Below, one piece after another: positions 59,075 through 64,000 of a stretch of DNA of 64,000 nucleotides. The translations under genes and the position numbers were made by a program. The notes beneath the pieces were generated by a model that ran no database searches, was not told where the DNA came from, and saw nothing but the letters and a program-made list of their open reading frames with translations. The stretch comes from Ruthenibacterium sp. Lineage in GTDB: Bacteria > Bacillota > Clostridia > Oscillospirales > Ruminococcaceae. Each line of letters begins with the position of its first letter. The first letter of the stretch is position 1. The stretch is from NCBI GenBank assembly GCA_020025235.1, contig JAHHSL010000001.1:182470-246469 (forward strand), written 5' to 3'.

Positions 59075-59962
59075 TCAGCCCTCATTCACAGCTGCCTGCG
59101 AAGCTTGTGTTTGCGCACCCGAAGTTTCTTTGCTTTCGGGCCGTGCATGCTGCGTTTTCATTGTCTTTTTGGCTGCAAAAAGCAGGAAAGACACTGCCGC
59201 AAGCACAATTCCTGCCACGGCAAGCATTGACGGCACACCGCCGAACCATTCACAGAAAAGCGGATATGCGATATTTGATTCCGGCATCCACGTCTTAAAC
59301 GGAACCGCCCATTTTCCCAGCACGGCAGCAACGCAGAGCGCCGCACCGGCGCCCAGCGCCGAACAGCCTGCATACTGCCAAAAGCCTGCCTTATCTGCCG
59401 CAAGCGATGTCTTCAGCAGCATCAGCGCACCGGCGCCCAGCACCGCAAACGCCAGCAAAATCCATTTTGCTGCATCTCGGTATTGCAGGATAATGGAAAG
59501 CACCGCACCAAACGGAGGCTTTACTGCATCCTGATACGCACTTTCACAGATGATCTGCAGCACTTCAAAGCTTGCCGCGCGAAGCTCGTCCGGCTCATGT
59601 CCGTTTTCCTTCACATACCGATCGCGCAGATCAGGGCTCATCTGCGTAAAGACGGACGTTTCAACCGGCGTGTAGCCGCGGAACAATCCATCGATCCGCT
59701 GCTCGATATCCTGCGCCGTTTTTTCCTCGGTAACGTAATGCGTCGCCGCATCTGCCGCAAGATCTGCAGCTGCCGCATATCCTTCGCATGCGGCGCGCAC
59801 AGCATGCGACATCCCTGCCGAATACCCGGTTTTTTCAATTTTGCCGATCAGATATCCTTCCTTGAAGAGCGTCATTTCCATAACACCCAGAAAACAGAGC
59901 GCCAGCAGGCAGACGCTGAGCACGGCAGCCGAAACCACCGTGATTATCTTTTTGCTCTTCAT
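59075..59962 (-). CDS. Four-helix membrane protein of the sortase cassette, unknown function
   Basis: The 295-residue protein has an N-terminal membrane helix, an external helical domain of about 130 residues (35-165), three more helices and a hydrophilic tail. I do not recognise a named family. The external domain contains SHAVRAACEGYAAAADLAADAATHYV and CESAYQDAVKPP. Its start overlaps the sortase stop by 4 bp, so the two are translationally coupled, and it probably assists sortase or substrate assembly. It is the last gene of the cassette. Confidence 0.75.
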   Translation of the reverse strand: MKSKKIITVVSAAVLSVCLLALCFLGVMEMTLFKEGYLIGKIEKTGYSAGMSHAVRAACEGYAAAADLAADAATHYVTEEKTAQDIEQRIDGLFRGYTPVETSVFTQMSPDLRDRYVKENGHEPDELRAASFEVLQIICESAYQDAVKPPFGAVLSIILQYRDAAKWILLAFAVLGAGALMLLKTSLAADKAGFWQYAGCSALGAGAALCVAAVLGKWAVPFKTWMPESNIAYPLFCEWFGGVPSMLAVAGIVLAAVSFLLFAAKKTMKTQHARPESKETSGAQTQASQAAVNEG

Positions 59963-60651
59963 TCTCCGCCTCCTGTCGAAACTACTAATTTCGGCCCGCT
60001 TACATACTCGCCGCGCACCATGTACCGCAGCGGCGTCACCGTCAGCTGGCCGAACGGATAGCAGGTATACAGCAGCACGCTTTCCCGCGGGGATTCATCC
60101 AGATTCTGCTGCGTGAACTCATCTGCCTGCATGACAAACATTTCCGTGACCTTGTAATGGTATTCCCCGTACTTTGTCTGAATAACGATGTCGTCGCCTT
60201 CCTTGACGCTTTCCAGGTCGCGGAAATAACTTCCCGTATGCCCGGCAATCAGCGTAACGCCGCCTTCGCCGGGGATCTGTGCGCCCGCAAACGTGCCAGC
60301 GCCCGCATGAAGCTGCGTGTTGTCATCCCCGTAATACAAATTACATTCTACCGACGTACCCGGGATCGAAACCTTTCCGTACAATTCCCCCTGCTGCGGG
60401 TAGCCGCCGGCGTCGGCAATATCGACTGTTTCAGGCGCGTTTTCAGACAGTTCTGCACAGAAAAGCTCCTTCGGGCTCGGTGCCGCCTGATAGCCCGTCA
60501 CGTCAGCCGCCAGTGCCGCCGCCTGCAGGATCGGATGCACTGAAACGCACAGTGCCAAAAGCGCCACAGCCCCGAAAGCGGCCGCAAGAAGCAGCCTTTG
60601 CGGCCAGTTTGCAGCCGCCTGTGTTTCCTTTATCGGTTGTTTCATTTCCAT
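59959..60651 (-). CDS. Class D-like sortase
   Basis: Sortase is a membrane-anchored cysteine transpeptidase that attaches secreted proteins to the cell wall or to each other. An N-terminal helix (about 18-40) precedes the catalytic barrel. The active-site triad is visible: His138 in LIAGHTGSYF, Cys197 in LLYTCYPFG, and Arg209 in TPLRYMV. The start at 60651 follows GGAACGGTGA; an upstream frame extends 36 codons without a site. The gene upstream encodes a protein with an LKKTG sorting motif, the evident substrate. The class is inferred from motif spacing. Confidence 0.88.
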   Translation of the reverse strand: MEMKQPIKETQAAANWPQRLLLAAAFGAVALLALCVSVHPILQAAALAADVTGYQAAPSPKELFCAELSENAPETVDIADAGGYPQQGELYGKVSIPGTSVECNLYYGDDNTQLHAGAGTFAGAQIPGEGGVTLIAGHTGSYFRDLESVKEGDDIVIQTKYGEYHYKVTEMFVMQADEFTQQNLDESPRESVLLYTCYPFGQLTVTPLRYMVRGEYVSGPKLVVSTGGGE

Positions 60652-60872
60652 AAATTCACCGTTCCATTGATTTTCGGCTTTGGGCAGCCGGTATTCCGCC
60701 GCAAAGCATCGTATATTCCATACCGTGCCGTCAAAAGGCAACTTTTTGTCGAAAAACATTCCGCGCCGCCGACCGAAAAAAAGCAGGCCGAAAGATTCGC
60801 TGTCTTCGACCCGCCTTTTCTATACGATATTGCGCATGACAGCTCATGCGTTGCTTTTATCCGTTATGCTTC

Positions 60873-61733
60873 TCAGCGATCCGATACACGCTTTTTCAGC
60901 ACAACTGCACTGCCAGCCATGACGACTGCACACAGAGCAAAAATGCCTGCCCATGCAAAGCTCAGGTCAGCGCCGGTCTTTTTCAGGATCTGCGGTGCTA
61001 CAGGTCCCGGCTTAGCAGCGTCCGGCTTAACTGTTTCCGGAACAACGGGAGCTTCCGGTTTTTCCATGATCGTGTAGGTGCTGAAATGCGGTGCAAAGAA
61101 ACAGATGCCGTTATCCACAACCACTTCAACTTCGCCGGTCTGATTGCCGCACTTCCAGATGTACTGCTTGGTCATATCGAAGATCACTTCGGAACCATCG
61201 TCGACGCCTGCATTGATGCAGATTATCGTGCCGGTGGGAGACTGAACCTTCGTTTCAGCATTCAGCACAACAACGGAACCGTTGCGCTTTACAGAAGTGA
61301 TGTTTACTTTACTGTCAGAATTATAAACCGTAGCGAAGTCGTGATCCTTGTCCTTTTCAAAAATTTCCAGGTAGCTGCGCTCAAGAGTTGCCAGTGCGCG
61401 CGTCATGGCAAGGTTAACAACGATGTTCTCATTCTGCAGAACTTCCGTCATTTTCGTTGCGATAGCGATCTGTTCTTCCTTGGTGACAGCATTGTTCAGC
61501 TGCTCTGCCAGATCCTGTGCGATTTCGCCCGGGGTTGCGTTGGGGTCGACCGGAACAACAGGGTTATTCGGGTTTGTGTCAGGCTCGACGGGTACAACCG
61601 GTTCGCTCGGGGTTGCGTTGGGCTCGACCGGGACAACAGGTTCGCTCGGGGTTGCATTTTCTGCTGCGAATGCAGGCAGCGCCAATGTCATCAGCATCAG
61701 CACTGTCAGCAGAATAGAACAAAACTTCTTCAT
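60873..61733 (-). CDS. Secreted LKKTG-type sortase substrate
   Basis: A signal peptide (MKKFCSILLTVLMLMTLALPAFA) is followed by Pro/Glu repeats of the form NATPSEPVVPVEP (three to four copies, about 25-70). A helical segment and a beta-rich domain (about 110-235) come next. The C-terminal sorting signal is LKKTG (250-254), then a hydrophobic stretch and KKRVSDR. LKKTG differs from LPxTG, so a dedicated sortase is likely, and one lies 222 bp downstream. GAGGAGA precedes the ATG. It may be a surface or pilus-like protein; ligand unknown. Confidence 0.85.
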   Translation of the reverse strand: MKKFCSILLTVLMLMTLALPAFAAENATPSEPVVPVEPNATPSEPVVPVEPDTNPNNPVVPVDPNATPGEIAQDLAEQLNNAVTKEEQIAIATKMTEVLQNENIVVNLAMTRALATLERSYLEIFEKDKDHDFATVYNSDSKVNITSVKRNGSVVVLNAETKVQSPTGTIICINAGVDDGSEVIFDMTKQYIWKCGNQTGEVEVVVDNGICFFAPHFSTYTIMEKPEAPVVPETVKPDAAKPGPVAPQILKKTGADLSFAWAGIFALCAVVMAGSAVVLKKRVSDR

Positions 61734-61789
61734 AACGACATCTCCTCAAAAAATCATTTATTCCTATATGGAATGGGCTTACGTCGTAA

Positions 61790-61818
61790 AGTATATCATC
61801 GCGCTTTCAGAAAATCAA
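61790..61818 (-). promoter_or_regulatory. Sigma-A-type promoter of the sortase cassette
   Basis: TTGATT, a 17-bp spacer and TATACT on the minus strand, with a leader of about 50 bases. The 220 bp further upstream are AT-rich and hold no gene I can support. Confidence 0.7.
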
Positions 61819-62042
61819 GATGCCGACTTGTTTGTTTTTTTTCTGCCTTATTTTTTTGATTTTATGCTGAAATGTTTTTTATTTATATTGCCTTTTCATT
61901 TTCGTTTTTTTGCGCCGCAGCCGGATATATCTGCACGTATGTTATTCAAAATACACAGTTTTCGAGCCGCAGATATTCGCTTTTTTTCCAACGTATGAGA
62001 AAACGCAAAAAAGCGCATTTTATGCAGAAGCCCAGTGCTTTT

Positions 62043-63590
62043 TCACAGTATTTCCGGGATCACAAACAGACACAAAAGCGCGCACAGCACGGCGCACGCT
62101 GCCGCCGTTTTCTTTTTTTCCGGTTCTGCGTCACCGCCTGCGTAGCAAAGCCCCGCCAGCACAAACGCGGGCACAAGCACCGCCGGCATATTGATGCTGA
62201 AAAAGGAAGCCGTGCAGTAGCCGATCAGCGCCGCCGCCGCGGCACTTTCATTTTTGCGCCCCCGCCGCACAGCGCAGAACCAGAAAGCGCAGCAGCACAG
62301 CAGGCCTGCCGCCCCGCTGCACAGAAGGCACTGTAAATATTCGTTATGGGCGGAATCGAATGTCGAGCCGTTCATCGCCTTGATATAATCGGTATAGTGC
62401 GGATTGATCAGCGCGTTCACCCCATCCGGCCCAACGCCGAACAGCTTTTGCAGCGGCGAAAGCTCATCGCCGTACACATAAAGGAGCCTTCCCCACACAT
62501 ATCCACGGTTCGACCCCCAGGCAGGGCCGAAGCGAAGCATTCCGTCCGCCGCACCAAGCGAAATATCCAGCACGTTTACGGCGAACACCGCAAGCACCGC
62601 TACGCAAAGCAGCACAAGAATCGCCGGGCGCACAAAGCGCACCGCCTTTTCCTTTTTATAAAGCAGCACCGCGGTTGCCGCACAAAGCACACCGCCCGCC
62701 GCAGCTGCCGCCGGCTTTGCAATCAGCGCAGAAATCGTGCGCAGCGGTGCAATCACCGGCACCAGCCGGATCATCACTCCCGCAAGCAGCCCGCAGACAC
62801 ATACCAGTGCACACATGCCAAACAGACGCGCCGCGCATTTGCCGGCAAGCTTCTTGCGGCACAGGATCGCCGCACACACTGCCGCCAAAGCCAGCCACGC
62901 AGCGTCACTGTTGGCGGGGATCAGCGCGCTGCACAGCAGCACCGACGCCGCACCGTACAGCAGCGTATCCCGTTTTTCCTCTGCCCGCATCAGCTTTTCT
63001 ATCGAAACGCCTGCCGCCATAACGGCAAACGTGCCGAAAAAGTTGATGTTTCCGATCGTGGAAAGGAACATATGCCGCTGTTCCGGCTGTATGGAATAGT
63101 ACACATCCAGTGGGTCACAGCCGAAATAATTGAGCCAGCCGATAACGGATACAAGGCACGCGCTCAGCAAAAAGCCATTCATCAGAAAATCAGCGGCCTT
63201 TTTTTCCACGAAAAGCACCGTCACAAAAAATGCGGCGCTGCACGCAAGAAGCATCAGCAGGCCGTTGGCGCGTCCGTTCAGCCCGTATACCGCCGTATGC
63301 CTGTCTCGTGCCATAACCGTGCTGAAAATGCTGATGGCACACCAGCCCAGAAGTGCCGCCGCACCCGCCGTGCGCAGCTTTGCAGCCGGGACGCTGCGGG
63401 AAAGCAGCATCTCGATCACCGCCGCCGCGCAGCAGAGGGAAACCGCAAGATATACAAATGTGGTTTTTGCAGCGATCAGCTTCACATATCCGTTATTTAA
63501 GTAAAGCGGCAGCCAGAACACCAAGGCCAGCGCGCAGCATTGTGCGCACAGCTGCGGCATTTTCCGCAGCCCGAATTGATTTTCGTCCAT
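62043..63590 (-). CDS. O-antigen ligase/polymerase-like membrane protein
   Basis: The 515-residue protein has about 12 membrane helices and a Wzy-C/O-antigen ligase-like core. The conserved periplasm-side motif is STFDSAHNEYLQCLLCSGAAGL near residue 445. Such proteins join or polymerise glycans on lipid carriers; in a Gram-positive cell the role would be polymerisation or transfer of a wall or capsule polysaccharide. GAGGAAAGG lies before the ATG at 63590; a longer in-frame start lacks a site. No glycosyltransferase genes lie within the window, so the partner pathway may continue beyond it. Confidence 0.82.
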   Translation of the reverse strand: MDENQFGLRKMPQLCAQCCALALVFWLPLYLNNGYVKLIAAKTTFVYLAVSLCCAAAVIEMLLSRSVPAAKLRTAGAAALLGWCAISIFSTVMARDRHTAVYGLNGRANGLLMLLACSAAFFVTVLFVEKKAADFLMNGFLLSACLVSVIGWLNYFGCDPLDVYYSIQPEQRHMFLSTIGNINFFGTFAVMAAGVSIEKLMRAEEKRDTLLYGAASVLLCSALIPANSDAAWLALAAVCAAILCRKKLAGKCAARLFGMCALVCVCGLLAGVMIRLVPVIAPLRTISALIAKPAAAAAGGVLCAATAVLLYKKEKAVRFVRPAILVLLCVAVLAVFAVNVLDISLGAADGMLRFGPAWGSNRGYVWGRLLYVYGDELSPLQKLFGVGPDGVNALINPHYTDYIKAMNGSTFDSAHNEYLQCLLCSGAAGLLCCCAFWFCAVRRGRKNESAAAAALIGYCTASFFSINMPAVLVPAFVLAGLCYAGGDAEPEKKKTAAACAVLCALLCLFVIPEIL

Positions 63591-64000
63591 TATGATCCTT
63601 TCCTCCGCCTTTCCCCTGATCCGTATTTTCCCCCGCTTTGCATCCGTGGCGCCCGTGTGCATTGCCGCGGACGGCACCCCTGTGCTGCGGGTTCTTTCTG
63701 CATTATATCATACCCTTGCGCTTATTTACAGCTTTCCCGATTTTAGAAAGACCGGATCCCTTGGCACGAAAAAGACACATGGAACACAATGTCCCATGCG
63801 GTCGGTACAGTCATCGGTGACACGATCTGTTTTTATTTCGCTTTCATACGCTGTGCAAGCTTTTGTGCCGGAGCATTCCCCCGCAGTGCAGGGAAGAGGT
63901 ACTGCCGTAAGATTTCGTTCTGCTGCGGCATTTCGGAATTTGATCAACCGGAATGGGGTCGATACACTCCGAACGCCAGCACCGTGTATGCACATATTTT
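63591..64000. other. Right-end region, no supported gene
   Basis: About 400 bp upstream of the O-antigen-ligase-like gene. It should hold that gene's promoter. Several open frames cross 63800-64000, but none has a ribosome site plus a recognisable product. A plus-strand frame is still open at the edge, so a gene could begin here and continue outside the window. Confidence 0.4.

Noticed and set aside
63726..63995. 89-codon minus-strand frame at the right edge
   Set aside because: No ribosome site, no family resemblance and Cys/Thr-rich random-looking composition.
1..64000. CRISPR array, insertion sequence, prophage or rRNA operon
   Set aside because: I scanned for regularly spaced direct repeats, transposase or integrase motifs, phage structural genes and rRNA signatures and found none.

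Overview
The window reads as chromosomal DNA of a low-to-mid-GC-lineage Gram-positive anaerobe, most likely a gut clostridium of the Oscillospirales/Ruminococcaceae type. The case rests on gene content: Obg, Mini-RNase III, YebC, a YmfF/YmfH peptidase pair, a YlxM-Ffh-S16-KhpA operon, sortase, a polysaccharide deacetylase and a PASTA protein, with no outer-membrane genes. Shine-Dalgarno sites are strong, sigma-A-type promoters with 17-bp spacers are common, and GTG/TTG starts are frequent. The taxonomic call is inference; no rRNA is present.

Layout. 1-6.5 kb: an 8-oxoguanine glycosylase (5' partial), a PASTA pseudokinase, YebC, an unannotated 49-residue peptide, Mini-RNase III, Obg and ribosomal proteins L27/L21 behind a structured leader. 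6.5-16.3 kb: FolD, Lgt with an acidic tail, an M16 peptidase pair and a D,D-carboxypeptidase, followed by a threonine-branch operon (ACT protein-hom-thrB-lysC) with a clear promoter. 16.4-31 kb: a class A PBP, an FkbH-like/ACP/acyltransferase cassette, a membrane HTH regulator, a cytosolic ricin-type lectin with a histone-H1-like tail, a second D,D-carboxypeptidase with a roughly 600-residue disordered cytoplasmic part, htpG under a perfect CIRCE operator, and guaB preceded by a possible small RNA. 31-38.7 kb: acyl-ACP thioesterase, lipid kinase, a 1.6-kb islet bracketed by tRNA-Arg(CCT) and a decayed copy of its 3' end, KtrB, an LrgAB pair and a divergent cysteine-synthase-like protein.

38.8-43.7 kb: the ylxM-ffh-rpsP-khpA operon, a TtcA-like thiolase, a YfcE-type phosphoesterase and a TM2-domain protein. 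43.8-52.3 kb: a sugar-acid locus (GPH symporter, uronate isomerase, two Gfo/Idh/MocA dehydrogenases, two TIM-barrel isomerase-like proteins, divergent AraC regulator) in which two control regions share an operator-like motif. 52.3-64 kb: RmuC, a polysaccharide deacetylase, a DUF5685/degenerate-J-protein/membrane-protein triad, a cytosolic serine hydrolase, a self-contained sortase cassette (membrane protein, class D-like sortase, LKKTG substrate) and an O-antigen-ligase-like membrane protein.

The most interesting candidates for undescribed biology are the FkbH-ACP-acyltransferase cassette, the sortase cassette, the J-like triad with a Cys/Met-rich tail, the glycosidase-free uronate locus with its shared operator, and the tRNA-bracketed islet. 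I found no CRISPR array, insertion sequence, integrase or rRNA.
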